Shown in pieces: positions 38,127 to 47,301 of a DNA stretch of 64,000 nucleotides. Both the position numbers and the translations under genes were made by a program. Origin of the DNA: Schaalia sp. 19OD2882 (GTDB lineage Bacteria; Actinomycetota; Actinomycetes; Actinomycetales; Actinomycetaceae); the NCBI RefSeq assembly GCF_018986735.1, contig NZ_CP065521.1:1240001-1304000 (forward strand), given 5' to 3'. The notes beneath the pieces were generated by a model, which was given only the letters and a program-made list of their open reading frames with translations, was not told the origin of the DNA and searched no databases. Position 1 is the first letter of the stretch. Each line of letters begins with the position of its first letter.

Positions 38127-39649
38127 GGGATCCTCCAGGTGCGTCCCTCGGCGGCAAGCATTCGGTGGGCGCTCTCGGGCCCCCACGAACCCGGGCGATA
38201 GGGCTCGGGAGGGCTCGAACGTTCCCAGTGGCGCAGCACAGGGTCGAGGATCGCCCAGGACAACTCCACTTCACGCTGGTGGGGGAACAGGGGAGCGGAA
38301 CCGGTCAGCGCGTCGAGGATCAGACGTTCGTAGGCCTCCGGGGAGTCCTCGGTGAAGGCATGACCGTAGGAGAAGTCCATGGTCACGTCACGCACCTGCA
38401 TCTCGGTGCCCGGAACCTTGGCCCCCACCTTCAAGGTCATGCCTTCATCGGGCTGGACACGCACGACCAGCACGTTTTGACCTGTCTCACCCAACTCCGT
38501 GTTCTCGAAGGGGACGTGGGCGGCGCGTTTGAAGACCACGGCTATCTCCGTCACCCGCTTTCCCAGGCGCTTGCCGGTGCGCAGGTGGAAGGGCACTCCC
38601 GCCCAGCGGCGGGTGTCCACGTGCACGGTGATGGCCGCGAAGGTCTCGGTGTGGGAATCTGCGGGGATGCCGTCCTCGTCATGGAAGGCACGTACCCGTT
38701 CTCCACCCTGCCAGCCGCCCTCGTACTGTCCGCGGGCGGTGGTGGCATCCAGGTCATCGGGCAGGCGCAGCGCCTTGAGGACCTTCTCCTTCTCGGCCCG
38801 TAGGGAAGCGGGGCTCAGGTCCAGGGGTTCTTCCATGGCGGTCAGAGCCAGCAGTTGCAGCAGGTGGTTCTGGATGACGTCCCTGGCGGCGCCGATGCCG
38901 TCGTAGTAGCCGGCGCGTGTACCGATACCGATGGACTCCGACATGGTGATCTGGACGTGGTCGACGTAGTTCGCATTCCACAGGGGTTCGAACATCGTGT
39001 TCGCAAAGCGCATTGCCAGGACGTTCTGGACGGTTTCCTTGCCCAGGTAGTGGTCGATGCGGAAGACGTTCTCCTCGTCGAAGACGCGGCCCACCACCTC
39101 GGAGAGTTCGCGGGCCGACTCCAGGTCCGAACCGAAGGGCTTTTCGATGATGATGCGTCGCCAGGCCCCGCCCTGACGGCGATTGAGGCCCGTCTCAGCC
39201 AAACGTTCGCACACGACGGGGAACCACGAGGGAGGGATCGACAGATAGAAGGCGTGATTGCCGCCGGTTCCACGCGAGTGGTCCAGCTCCTCGACGGTGG
39301 CGGCCAGAGCCTTGTAGGCCCCGGGGTCGTCGAAGGTGCCCGAAACGAAGCGCAGACCTGCGGAGAGCTGCTTCCACGTGCGTTCGTTGAATCCTGTGCG
39401 AGCGTACTTCTCCACGCTGGAGCGCACGAAGTCGTCGAAGTCCTGTGCCGACCAGTCGCGGCGTGCGAAGCCCACCAGCGAGAAGGCAGGGTTGAGCAGT
39501 CCACGATTGGCGAGGTCGTAGATCGCGGGCACCAGTTTCTTGCGTGCAAGGTCTCCCGTGATGCCGAAGAGCACCAAGGAACAGGCCGGAGCGATCCGCG
39601 GAAGTCGGCGGTCGTCCGGGTCGTGCAGTGTCACCCTTTGGTCTGTCAC
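38123..39649 (-). CDS. zwf: Glucose-6-phosphate 1-dehydrogenase
   Basis: A 508-residue G6PDH, first enzyme of the oxidative pentose phosphate pathway. GTG 39649 is preceded by GAAAGGA. The coenzyme loop is LFGITGDLARKKLVPAIYDL and the substrate site RIDHYLGKETVQN carries the catalytic His/Asp and Lys. The middle and end are the usual RTGKRLGKRVTEI and ERLILDALTGS segments. It is followed by opcA and pgl in one operon. tal, usually found between tkt and zwf in actinobacteria, is missing: only 211 bp lie between the two genes here. Confidence 0.97.
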   Translation of the reverse strand: MTDQRVTLHDPDDRRLPRIAPACSLVLFGITGDLARKKLVPAIYDLANRGLLNPAFSLVGFARRDWSAQDFDDFVRSSVEKYARTGFNERTWKQLSAGLRFVSGTFDDPGAYKALAATVEELDHSRGTGGNHAFYLSIPPSWFPVVCERLAETGLNRRQGGAWRRIIIEKPFGSDLESARELSEVVGRVFDEENVFRIDHYLGKETVQNVLAMRFANTMFEPLWNANYVDHVQITMSESIGIGTRAGYYDGIGAARDVIQNHLLQLLALTAMEEPLDLSPASLRAEKEKVLKALRLPDDLDATTARGQYEGGWQGGERVRAFHDEDGIPADSHTETFAAITVHVDTRRWAGVPFHLRTGKRLGKRVTEIAVVFKRAAHVPFENTELGETGQNVLVVRVQPDEGMTLKVGAKVPGTEMQVRDVTMDFSYGHAFTEDSPEAYERLILDALTGSAPLFPHQREVELSWAILDPVLRHWERSSPPEPYRPGSWGPESAHRMLAAEGRTWRIP

Positions 39650-39692
39650 GGGGGTCCTTTCGCGTCGATGGGGCTGCCACATCCCCCGAGGA

Positions 39693-39698
39693 ATGCTA
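39693..39698 (-). promoter_or_regulatory. Possible -10 box of zwf-opcA-pgl
   Basis: TAGCAT on the minus strand would start a transcript about 37 nt before the zwf GTG, leaving room for the GAAAGGA ribosome site. Confidence 0.4.
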
Positions 39699-39793
39699 TG
39701 ACGGGGTCGAGGGGTCCGCCGCGCGAGTCCACCTCGCGTCCGCTGCGTGCGCGCTTGCGTGGAGTTTGAGATCCGGTCGGGAGGCGGGTGGAC

Positions 39794-39839
39794 AAAAGGG
39801 CTGGGCCCCGGCCTCGCGGAGGGAGGACGGGGCCCAGCC
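39794..39839 (-). terminator. Intrinsic terminator of tkt
   Basis: A 12-bp stem, GGCTGGGCCCCG (39799-39810) with CGGGGCCCAGCC (39828-39839), has a 17-nt loop and is followed on the minus strand by TTTTG. It lies 22 bp after the tkt stop and separates tkt from zwf. Confidence 0.75.
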
Positions 39840-39860
39840 GATCGGGCACAGAGGCCAATG

Positions 39861-41960
39861 TCACTTCGCGGCGGCGATGGACTCCTTGGCGGCGGCCACC
39901 ACGTGTGCGGCGTCGAAACCGTAGTCGGCGAAGAGCTTGTCGCCCGAAGCCGACTCGCCGTAGTGCTCAAGGGAGATGCTGCGTCCGGCGTCGCCCACCA
40001 GGGAACGCCAGGACAGGGCAATGCCTGCTTCGACCGAGACGCGCGCCTTTACGGCAACCGGCAGGACGGACTCCTTGTAGTCGGCGTCCTGGGCGTCGAA
40101 CCACTCCATGCAGGGCACGGACACGACGCGCGCCTTCACGCCCTCGGCGGCCAGCAGGTCCTTGGCCTCCAGCGCGTACTGGACCTCGGAGCCGGAGCCC
40201 ATGAGGATGACATCGGGAGTTCCTTCGGCATCGGCCAGGACGTATGCGCCCTTGGCCAGGCCGTCAGCGCAGGCCAGGGCGCCCTCGCCGCGTGCGGGTA
40301 CCGGCAGGTTCTGGCGCGACAGGACCAGGGCCGCAGGGTGGGACTGCTCCAGGACGGCCTTCCACGCGGCCACCGTCTCGTTGGCGTCGGCCGGGCGCAC
40401 GACGGCCAAGTTCGGGATGGCGCGGTAGGCGGCCAAGTGCTCGATCGGCTGGTGGGTGGGGCCGTCCTCGCCCACGCCGATGGAGTCGTGGGTCCACACA
40501 TAGGTCACTGGCAGGTCCATGAGGGCCGCCAGGCGCACTGCGCCGCGCATGAAGTCGGAGAAGACGAAGAAGGTGCCTCCGTAGGGGCGGGCCAGTCCGT
40601 CGGCGGCGATGCCGTTGAGGATGCAACCCATGGCGAATTCGCGCACCCCGAAGTGCAGGTTTCGGCCGAAGGGCGTGCCCTGGAAGGCTTTCGTGCCGCG
40701 CTCTTCCGGGATGAAGGAGGGCTGGCCGGGCATCAGGGTGTTGTTCGAGCCGGCAAGGTCGGCCGAGCCACCCCACAGTTCCGGAAGGACCTCGGCCAAG
40801 GCGGCGATGACCTTGCCGGAGGCGGAACGGGTGGCCACGGAGGTGCCTGCCTCGAAGGTGGGCAGCGCAGCCTCCCACCCCTCGGGCAGGCGGCCGGCGG
40901 AGATGCGCTCGAGCATCGCGGCGTTTTGCGGGTGGGCGGCCTTCCACGCGTCGAATCGGGCGTCCCAGTCCTTGCGTGCCTGGGTGGCACGAGCCGCCAC
41001 ATTGGCGCGCGCGTGGGCGACGGCCTCTTCGTCGGCGTCGAACATCGCGTCCGGGTTCGCGCCCAGGGCTTCCTTGAGGCCGCGCAGGGCTTCGCTTCCC
41101 AGCTTGGAGCCGTGGATGCCGCCGGTGTTCTGCTTGCCGGGGGTTGGCCAGCCGATGACGGTGCGCAGGGCGATCAGAGAGGGCTTGTCGGTGACGGCCT
41201 TGGCGGCCTCGATGGCGGCGTCCAGGGCCTCGACGTCCTCACGGTAGGAGCCGTCGGCGCTCAGCCAGTTCACGCGCTGGACGTGCCATCCGTAGGCCTC
41301 GTAGCGGGCGGTGACGTCCTCGGTGAAGGCGATGTCGGTGTCGTCCTCGATGGAGATGTGGTTGTCGTCCCACAGGAGGATGAGGTTGCCGAGTTTCTGG
41401 GTGCCCGCGAGCGAGGAGGCCTCGCCCGAGACGCCTTCTTGCAGGCACCCGTCGCCGGCGATCACGTACACGTGGTGGTCGAAGACGGACTCACCCATCG
41501 GGGTCTCGGGGTCGAAGAGGCCGTGCGCGCGGCGCGCCGACATGGCGAAACCCACCGCCGAGGCGATGCCCGTGCCCAGGGGGCCGGTGGTGATCTCGAC
41601 ACCCGCGGTGTGGCCGAACTCCGGGTGGGCGGGGGTCTTCGCGTACTGGGTGCGCAGTGCCTGCAGGTCGGACTTCTCGATGCCCTGGCCGGCAAGGTAC
41701 ATCTGGCAGTACTGGGTCAGGGAGGAGTGGCCGGCGGAGAGGATGAAGCGGTCGCGGCCCAGCCAGCGAGGGTCCTTCGGATCGATGCGCAGGTGGCGCT
41801 GGAAGAGGACGTAGGCCGCCGGAGCCAGGGAGATGGCGGTGCCGGGGTGTCCGCTGCCGACCTTCTCCACCGCGTCGGCGGCGAGGATCTTTGCAGTGGC
41901 GACAGCGCGGTCGTCCAATTCGGTCCAGGTGAATGTCACGTCGGCCTCCATGCCGGTCAT
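39861..41960 (-). CDS. tkt: Transketolase
   Basis: A 699-residue transketolase that moves two-carbon units between sugar phosphates using thiamine diphosphate. Motifs are SGHPGTAISLAPAAYVLFQ, SAGHSSLTQYCQMYL, the thiamine-binding GDGCLQEGVSGEASSLAG...DDNHISIEDD, and THDSIGVGEDGPTHQPIEHLA with SRQNLPV in the pyrimidine-binding half. ATG 41960 is the start chosen; ATG 41951 is a possible alternative two codons in. A TAGACT -10-like box (41997-42002, minus) gives a short leader. It is transcribed alone, with a terminator behind it. Confidence 0.97.
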   Translation of the reverse strand: MTGMEADVTFTWTELDDRAVATAKILAADAVEKVGSGHPGTAISLAPAAYVLFQRHLRIDPKDPRWLGRDRFILSAGHSSLTQYCQMYLAGQGIEKSDLQALRTQYAKTPAHPEFGHTAGVEITTGPLGTGIASAVGFAMSARRAHGLFDPETPMGESVFDHHVYVIAGDGCLQEGVSGEASSLAGTQKLGNLILLWDDNHISIEDDTDIAFTEDVTARYEAYGWHVQRVNWLSADGSYREDVEALDAAIEAAKAVTDKPSLIALRTVIGWPTPGKQNTGGIHGSKLGSEALRGLKEALGANPDAMFDADEEAVAHARANVAARATQARKDWDARFDAWKAAHPQNAAMLERISAGRLPEGWEAALPTFEAGTSVATRSASGKVIAALAEVLPELWGGSADLAGSNNTLMPGQPSFIPEERGTKAFQGTPFGRNLHFGVREFAMGCILNGIAADGLARPYGGTFFVFSDFMRGAVRLAALMDLPVTYVWTHDSIGVGEDGPTHQPIEHLAAYRAIPNLAVVRPADANETVAAWKAVLEQSHPAALVLSRQNLPVPARGEGALACADGLAKGAYVLADAEGTPDVILMGSGSEVQYALEAKDLLAAEGVKARVVSVPCMEWFDAQDADYKESVLPVAVKARVSVEAGIALSWRSLVGDAGRSISLEHYGESASGDKLFADYGFDAAHVVAAAKESIAAAK

Positions 41961-41996
41961 GCCCCGTCGGTGGGGCGGGATGAGTTCCGGGGCACA

Positions 41997-42002
41997 GTCT
42001 AT
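41997..42002 (-). promoter_or_regulatory. -10 box of tkt
   Basis: TAGACT on the minus strand, about 37 bp before ATG 41960, in the 94-bp region shared with divergent xerD. Confidence 0.45.
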
Positions 42003-42054
42003 CCGTGTGCGGTGCCGGGCCTGATGGGACGTGCGTCCGTGCGAGAATCGCCGC

Positions 42055-42984
42055 GTGCACACCATTGACCAGGTCGCCTCCGACTGGCTGGTCCACCTGC
42101 GCGTGGAGAAGGGTTCGTCGGCGCACACCGTGTCGAACTACCGTCGTGACATCACCCGCTATGCGCAGGACTTGGCGCGCCAAGGGCGCGCCGACATCGC
42201 CCTCGTCACCCGCCACGACGTGGAGGGCCATCTGAGGCGCTTGGCCACAGGGGAGCTCACCGGCCGCACGGCCGCACCGGCGTCGGTGGCCCGTGCGTCC
42301 TCCGCCATCCGTTCCATGCACCGATTCGCCGTGCGCGAGGGGGTCTGCGTCAACGACCCCACCTCCGGGGTGCGCACTCCGAAGACGGGGGAGCACCTGC
42401 CCAAGGCGCTCAGCGTGGACGAGGTCGCCGCCCTGCTCGCCGCCGCACACGCCACGGACTCGCCGGTGGGCCTTCGCGACGCGGCCCTGCTCGAGGTGCT
42501 CTACGCCACCGGTGCGCGGGTCTCCGAGGCGGTGGGCATGTCGGTCGATGACGTGGACCTGGATGCGGAGCTTCCCGTCGTGCGTTTCTTCGGCAAGGGC
42601 CGCAAGGAGCGTCTGGTACCCGTCGGTTCCTTCGCGCGCGAGGCGATCGGCGCCTACCTGGTGCGGGCCAGGCCCGCTCTTTCCGCACGAGGGCGCGGCG
42701 CCCACGCGCTCTTCCTCAACACCCGGGGCGCCCCGCTGTCGCGCCAATCCGCGTGGGCGTCGGTCGCCGCCGTCGCCCAGGCCGCGGGCCTGGAAGGGCG
42801 GGTCAGTCCGCACACCCTGCGTCACTCCTTCGCCACACACCTGCTGGAGGGAGGGGCCAGTGTTCGCGACGTCCAGGAGCTTCTCGGACACGCCTCGGTG
42901 CAGACCACACAGATCTACACGCGGGTCACGGCCCTGACACTGCGGGAGGTGCACAGGACCTCGCACCCGCGCGCCACGGGCTGA
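42055..42984 (+). CDS. xerD: Site-specific tyrosine recombinase XerD
   Basis: A 309-residue tyrosine recombinase that resolves chromosome dimers at dif with XerC. The N-terminal SAM-like domain is followed by the catalytic set Arg155 (TGARVSE), Lys181 (FFGKGRKER), His253 and Arg256 (HTLRHSFATHLL), His279 (LLGHASVQTT) and the nucleophile Tyr288 (QIYTRV). GTG 42055 lies 6 nt after GAGAAT, a possible -10 box; GTG 42031 would add eight residues. It precedes parA, scpA and scpB, the customary actinobacterial chromosome-segregation cluster. It is not next to any mobile element, so a phage integrase is unlikely. Confidence 0.93.
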   Translation: MHTIDQVASDWLVHLRVEKGSSAHTVSNYRRDITRYAQDLARQGRADIALVTRHDVEGHLRRLATGELTGRTAAPASVARASSAIRSMHRFAVREGVCVNDPTSGVRTPKTGEHLPKALSVDEVAALLAAAHATDSPVGLRDAALLEVLYATGARVSEAVGMSVDDVDLDAELPVVRFFGKGRKERLVPVGSFAREAIGAYLVRARPALSARGRGAHALFLNTRGAPLSRQSAWASVAAVAQAAGLEGRVSPHTLRHSFATHLLEGGASVRDVQELLGHASVQTTQIYTRVTALTLREVHRTSHPRATG

Positions 42985-43054
42985 TCGGCCGCACAACGGT
43001 GGTTCATACGCGCCCCACGGCGTCGCCGACCCCTGCCGAAGTGCCCCCATGGCA

Positions 43055-43060
43055 TAGGAT
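43055..43060 (+). promoter_or_regulatory. -10 box of parA-scpAB operon, leaderless
   Basis: TAGGAT ends 6 nt before GTG 43067, with no ribosome site in between. Confidence 0.6.
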
Positions 43061-43066
43061 CGGCAC

Positions 43067-43927
43067 GTGACCAGACTGGACCAGCCCACACTGACCGGGG
43101 ACGACGAAGTCGTCGAGGACTTCCCCGTCCCAGCACCCCTTGCGGGCCACGGCCCTGCCCGAGTCATTGCCATGTGCAACCAGAAGGGCGGTGTCGGCAA
43201 GACCACCTCCACCATCAATCTGGGAGCCTCACTGGCCGAGTACGGCCGCAAGGTCCTGGTCGTCGACTTCGATCCGCAGGGTGCCGCCTCCGTGGGTCTG
43301 GGCATCAACACCTTGGACATGGACACGACGATCTACAACCTGCTGATGAAGCCGCGCCTGGACGTGCGCGAGGCGATCTGCCCCACCGCGCTCGAGGGCC
43401 TGGACGTCCTTCCGGCCAACATCGACCTGTCGGCCGCCGAGGTGCAACTGGTCAACGAGGTGGCTCGCGAGTCGGCACTGTCGCGGGTGCTGCGTCCACT
43501 GCTGGACGACTACGACGCGATCCTCGTCGACTGCCAGCCCTCCCTCGGTCTGCTCACCGTCAATGCGCTGACCGCCGCACACGGCGTCATCGTCCCGGTG
43601 GCCGCCGAGTTCTTCGCCCTGCGAGGCGTGGCCCTGCTGGTGGAGACCATCGAGACGGTGCGCGACCGCATCAACCCGCGCCTGAAGATGGACGGGATCG
43701 TGGCGACCATGGTCGACACCCGTACCCTTCACTCGCGTGAGGTCCTGGACCGCCTGAACGAAGCCTTCGGCGACCTCGTGTACTCCACGCGAATCTCCCG
43801 CACGGTGAAGTTCCCGGACGCCACTGTGGCCACCGAACCGATCACCACCTACGCGCCCACGCACCCGGGGGCCGAGGCCTACCGTCGCCTCGCGCGGGAG
43901 GTCATCGCCCGTGGGGACGTCGCCTGA
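43067..43927 (+). CDS. ParA-family ATPase
   Basis: A 286-residue ParA/Soj-type ATPase with deviant Walker A KGGVGKTTSTINL (residues 40-52), switch I DFDPQGAASVGLG and Walker B DAILVDCQPSLGLLTVNAL. It has no N-terminal DNA-binding domain. GTG 43067 follows a -10 box by 6 nt. The C-terminus overlaps scpA by 17 bp. This ParA copy is the one linked to scpAB in actinobacteria and lacks a ParB partner; it is distinct from the origin-linked parAB pair and probably supports chromosome organisation along with the condensin accessory proteins. Confidence 0.93.
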   Translation: MTRLDQPTLTGDDEVVEDFPVPAPLAGHGPARVIAMCNQKGGVGKTTSTINLGASLAEYGRKVLVVDFDPQGAASVGLGINTLDMDTTIYNLLMKPRLDVREAICPTALEGLDVLPANIDLSAAEVQLVNEVARESALSRVLRPLLDDYDAILVDCQPSLGLLTVNALTAAHGVIVPVAAEFFALRGVALLVETIETVRDRINPRLKMDGIVATMVDTRTLHSREVLDRLNEAFGDLVYSTRISRTVKFPDATVATEPITTYAPTHPGAEAYRRLAREVIARGDVA

Positions 43928-44741
43928 GCACGCAGCGGAGTTCGACCCGCCGGGGGTCCAGACCCGCATCGACCAGTTCCAGGTGAACCTGGAGGTCTTC
44001 GAAGGCCCCTTCGACCTGCTCCTCCAGCTGATCGCCCGCCGCAAGCTCGACATCACCCAAGTGGCGTTGGCCGAGGTCACGGATGAGTTCATCGCCCACA
44101 TGCGTGAGTTCCCCGACCTGTCGGCCACCACGGAGTTCCTGGTCGTGGCGGCCACCCTGCTCGACATGAAGGCCGCGCGCCTGCTCCCACGTGACGAGGG
44201 CTCCGTCGACGCCTCTGCCGAGGACCTGGAGGCCCGCGACCTGCTCTTCTCACGCCTCCTGCAGTACCGGGCGTTCAAGTTGGCGGGACAGTGGATCGGC
44301 GAGCGCCTGGACCACGCCCGCCGATGGATCCCCCGCGATGCTCCGATGGAGGAACACCTGGCTCGGCTGCTGCCCGAACTGGTGTGGGTGTGCTCGGCGC
44401 ACGACCTGGCGCGCGCCTGCGCCGACGCCCTTTCTCAGCGGCCGCCCACCGTCGAGGTCACCCACCTGCACGACCCGGTGGTGCCGGTGGCGCCGCAGGT
44501 GCGGATCCTCGTGGAGATGCTGCGACGCCTTGGCCGGGCGAGCTTCGCGGACCTGGTCGAGGACGCTCCCACCCGCGCCGTCATCGTCTCTCGTTTCCTG
44601 GGGCTGTTGGAGCTCTACCGTGGCGGCACCATCGAGTTCACGCAGGAGCAGGCCCTTGGGCGGCTCACGGTCACCTGGATCGGGGGCGACGAGGACGTCC
44701 GGGTCCACATCGACGAGGAAGAGGAGGAAGCCAATGGATGA
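43911..44741 (+). CDS. scpA: Segregation and condensation protein A
   Basis: A 276-residue kleisin that bridges the SMC heads. The N-terminal helix motif VNLEVFEGPFDLLLQLIARRKLDI and ATLLDMKAARLLP are characteristic, and the C-terminal winged helix (ASFADLVEDAPTRAVIVSRFLGLLELYRGG) binds the SMC ATPase head. GTG 43911 overlaps the parA 3' end by 17 bp and the stop overlaps the scpB start. An acidic tail (DEDVRVHIDEEEEE) is present. It works with ScpB and SMC, which is not in this window. Confidence 0.95.
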   Translation: MGTSPEHAAEFDPPGVQTRIDQFQVNLEVFEGPFDLLLQLIARRKLDITQVALAEVTDEFIAHMREFPDLSATTEFLVVAATLLDMKAARLLPRDEGSVDASAEDLEARDLLFSRLLQYRAFKLAGQWIGERLDHARRWIPRDAPMEEHLARLLPELVWVCSAHDLARACADALSQRPPTVEVTHLHDPVVPVAPQVRILVEMLRRLGRASFADLVEDAPTRAVIVSRFLGLLELYRGGTIEFTQEQALGRLTVTWIGGDEDVRVHIDEEEEEANG

Positions 44742-45342
44742 GTCAGCACTCGAAGGGGAGTCAAGTGAGGTCCTCGCCTCGGAACTGCTGGCGCCACTGG
44801 AGGCGATCCTCATGGTCGTCGACCACCCGGTGCCCGCAGGAGAACTGGCCGAAGCCCTGGGAGTCGGCGACCGGGTGGCGGAGGAGGCCCTGCGTCTGCT
44901 GGCCCAGGAGTACCGCGTGCCGGCCTCCTTCCAGGGGCACACGAGGCCACGCGGTTTCGAACTGCGGGAAGTGGCCGGAGGCTGGCGCATCTACTCCTCA
45001 CCACGTTTTGCCGAGGTCGTCGGGCGCTTCGTCGTGGGTTCGGCCCAGGCGCGCCTGAGCCAAGCCGCGCTGGAGACCCTTGCCGTCATCGCCTACAGGC
45101 AGCCGGTGTCGAGGTCACGAATCTCGCACATTCGTGGGGTGAACGTGGACGCCGTGGTGCGTACCCTTGTCACACGAGGACTGGTCGAAGAGGTTGGCGA
45201 AGGCCCCTCCGGTGCGCGCCTGTACGGGACCACCGCCCTGTTCCTGGAACGTATGGGTTTCGACTCCCTCGACGACCTGGCGCCCTTGGCGCCCTACCTT
45301 CCGGCTGCTGACGAGCTGGACGAATTGGAGGAGACACTGTGA
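44734..45342 (+). CDS. scpB: Segregation and condensation protein B
   Basis: A 202-residue ScpB made of two winged-helix domains (around 18-95 and 102-175) that dimerises and binds ScpA. Diagnostic text is LEAILMVVDHPVPAGELAEALG and LSQAALETLAVIAYRQPVSRSRISHIRGVNVDAVVRTLVTRGLVEEVG. ATG 44734 lies inside the end of scpA with GGAGGAAG just before it. The GTG of the next gene overlaps the stop. Confidence 0.95.
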   Translation: MDESALEGESSEVLASELLAPLEAILMVVDHPVPAGELAEALGVGDRVAEEALRLLAQEYRVPASFQGHTRPRGFELREVAGGWRIYSSPRFAEVVGRFVVGSAQARLSQAALETLAVIAYRQPVSRSRISHIRGVNVDAVVRTLVTRGLVEEVGEGPSGARLYGTTALFLERMGFDSLDDLAPLAPYLPAADELDELEETL

Positions 45343-46088
45343 GGAACGACCCCTACGTCGAGGGCGGCGTGCGCCTGCAGAAGGTCCTCTCCCAGGCGGG
45401 AATCGCCTCGCGGCGGGCCGCGGAGGAAATGATCGAAGACGGACGTGTCCAGGTCGACGGCCAAGTCGTGCGCTCCCAAGGACTGCGCGTGGACCCCGAC
45501 CGGCAGGTCATCCACGTCGACGGCGAGAGGGTCTTCCTGGACGAGACGAAGCACGTGGTCCTGGCCATCAACAAGCCTGTCGGCGTGGTCTCGACCATGT
45601 CGGACCCGGAGGGCCGCCCGTGTCTGGCGGACCTGCTCATGGACCATCCGGAGCGCCTGTACCACGTGGGGCGCCTGGACGTGGACACCTCGGGTCTGCT
45701 GCTGGTGACCAATGACGGGGAACTGGCCAACCGACTGACCCACCCCTCCTACGAAGTGCCGAAGACCTACGTGGCGCGCGTCCACGGAGAGGTCAAACCC
45801 GGAGTCCGGCGCCGGCTGCTCCAAGGAATCGAGTTGGAGGACGGACCCGTCAAGGTCGACTCCTTCCGCACGATGGAGACCTACGGCGAGATCACCACGG
45901 TGGAGATTGTCGTCCACGAGGGCCGCAACCGACTGGTACGCCGCCTCATGGACCACGTCGGCTACCCGGTCCGGGAACTGGTGCGCACCCACTTCGGGCC
46001 GATCAGCCTGGACCGACTGCAACCGGGCACCACCCGCCGCGTCAAGGGCAACGCCCTCAAGGCCCTGTATTCCAGCGTGGGGCTGTGA
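45339..46088 (+). CDS. rluB: rRNA pseudouridine synthase, RluB type
   Basis: A 249-residue RsuA/RluB-family enzyme that isomerises a uridine in large-subunit rRNA. An N-terminal S4 RNA-binding domain (VRLQKVLSQAGIASRRAAEEMI) is followed by the catalytic domain with Asp114 in GRLDVDTSGLLL, plus KPVGVVSTM and EGRNRLVRRLMDHVG. GTG 45339 overlaps the scpB stop. The gene between scpB and the tyrA/cmk block is regularly rluB in actinobacteria. The exact rRNA site cannot be told from sequence. Confidence 0.93.
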   Translation: MRNDPYVEGGVRLQKVLSQAGIASRRAAEEMIEDGRVQVDGQVVRSQGLRVDPDRQVIHVDGERVFLDETKHVVLAINKPVGVVSTMSDPEGRPCLADLLMDHPERLYHVGRLDVDTSGLLLVTNDGELANRLTHPSYEVPKTYVARVHGEVKPGVRRRLLQGIELEDGPVKVDSFRTMETYGEITTVEIVVHEGRNRLVRRLMDHVGYPVRELVRTHFGPISLDRLQPGTTRRVKGNALKALYSSVGL

Positions 46089-46089
46089 C

Positions 46090-47247
46090 GTGGTGACACC
46101 GGCGCCCCGAGCCGTTGCCACCGCCGGCCCCGTCCTCGTCATCGGGTCCGGACTGCTGGGGGCATCGCTGGGACTAAGTCTGAGGGCCGCCGGGGTGGAG
46201 GTCCTGCTGGAGGACTCCTCTCCGACCTCGCTGCGTCTGGCGCAGGACATCGGTGCCGGTGTCCCCTTGGCCGATCGCCCGGGTGCGGCCCCGCGTCTGG
46301 TCGTGGTCGCCACTCCGCCCGATGTCGCCGGACAATGCGTGGTGGAGGCCCTGCGCACCTGGCCCGAGGCGGTCGTCACGGATGTGGCCTCCGTCAAGGA
46401 AGCCGTGGCGGGTGACGTTCTGTCCGCCGCCAGGCACGAGAGGGCCCCCGACTTCGCCTCACGCTACGTCGGCTCGCACCCGATGGCCGGCCGAGAACGC
46501 TCCGGCGCAGGTGCCGCCGACGCCGACCTGTTCTACGGGCGCCCGTGGGTGATCGTCGCACACCCGGGATCGTCGGCCTCCGCGGTGCTGGCCGTGCGCA
46601 ACCTTGCCGGGGACGTCGGGGCATTCCCGGTAGAACTCGACGCCTCCAGCCACGACCGCTCCGTCGCCCTCGTCTCCCACGTGCCGCAGCTCGTGGCCTC
46701 CCTGCTGGCGGCCCGTCTGGCCGAGGCGCCGAGCGAAGCCCTGGGCCTTGCCGGGCAAGGGTTGCGGGACACGACCCGCATCGCGGCCTCCGATCCGCGT
46801 CTGTGGACCTCAATCCTGGCCGGGAACGCAGGACCCGTGGCGCAGCTGCTCCGGGAGCTGTCCGCGGACCTGGCCGAGCTGCTGGACCACCTGGAGCGTG
46901 CGGCGGAACTCGGACCCCTGCGCGGGGGGTCGGTGGGGGCAGTGAACCGTGTGATGGAGGCCGGCAACAGGGGAGTGGCACGCATCCCCGGCAAACACGG
47001 AGGCGCCCCCAGGCGATACGCGGAGCTTGAGGTTCTGATCCCCGACACTCCCGGTTCCCTCGGGCGACTCTTCACGGATCTTGGAGAGATCTGCGTGAAC
47101 ATCGAAGACCTTGTGCTGGAGCACTCGGCCGGACAGCATGTGGGTCTGGCGCGGATCATGGTCGACCCCGGCCGCCACGCGGAGGCGGAAGACGCTTTGG
47201 AGAAGCGAGGGTGGCGACTCATCACCCACGCGGGCCAGACCAGGTGA
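46090..47247 (+). CDS. tyrA: Prephenate dehydrogenase
   Basis: A 385-residue TyrA that oxidatively decarboxylates prephenate to 4-hydroxyphenylpyruvate in tyrosine synthesis. The Rossmann motif is VIGSGLLGASLGLSLRAAG, the substrate-site His is in GSHPMAGRERSG, and SHVPQLVASLLAARLA and GLRDTTRIAASDPRLW are typical. Residues about 315-385 form an ACT-like regulatory domain (AELEVLIPDTPGSLGRLFTDLGEICVNIEDL), suggesting feedback by tyrosine. Start GTG 46090 (or 46093) is just after the rluB stop. Confidence 0.93.
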   Translation: MVTPAPRAVATAGPVLVIGSGLLGASLGLSLRAAGVEVLLEDSSPTSLRLAQDIGAGVPLADRPGAAPRLVVVATPPDVAGQCVVEALRTWPEAVVTDVASVKEAVAGDVLSAARHERAPDFASRYVGSHPMAGRERSGAGAADADLFYGRPWVIVAHPGSSASAVLAVRNLAGDVGAFPVELDASSHDRSVALVSHVPQLVASLLAARLAEAPSEALGLAGQGLRDTTRIAASDPRLWTSILAGNAGPVAQLLRELSADLAELLDHLERAAELGPLRGGSVGAVNRVMEAGNRGVARIPGKHGGAPRRYAELEVLIPDTPGSLGRLFTDLGEICVNIEDLVLEHSAGQHVGLARIMVDPGRHAEAEDALEKRGWRLITHAGQTR

Positions 47248-47301
47248 CTCCCCCGAAGTGAATCGGCAGCGGAAGCATCGACAAGGGAAGACAGGTGTGA
47301 G

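Noticed and set aside
42055..42984. Tyrosine recombinase considered as a phage or island integrase
   Set aside because: Its sequence and its place before parA-scpA-scpB fit chromosomal XerD, and no attachment repeats or phage genes are nearby.
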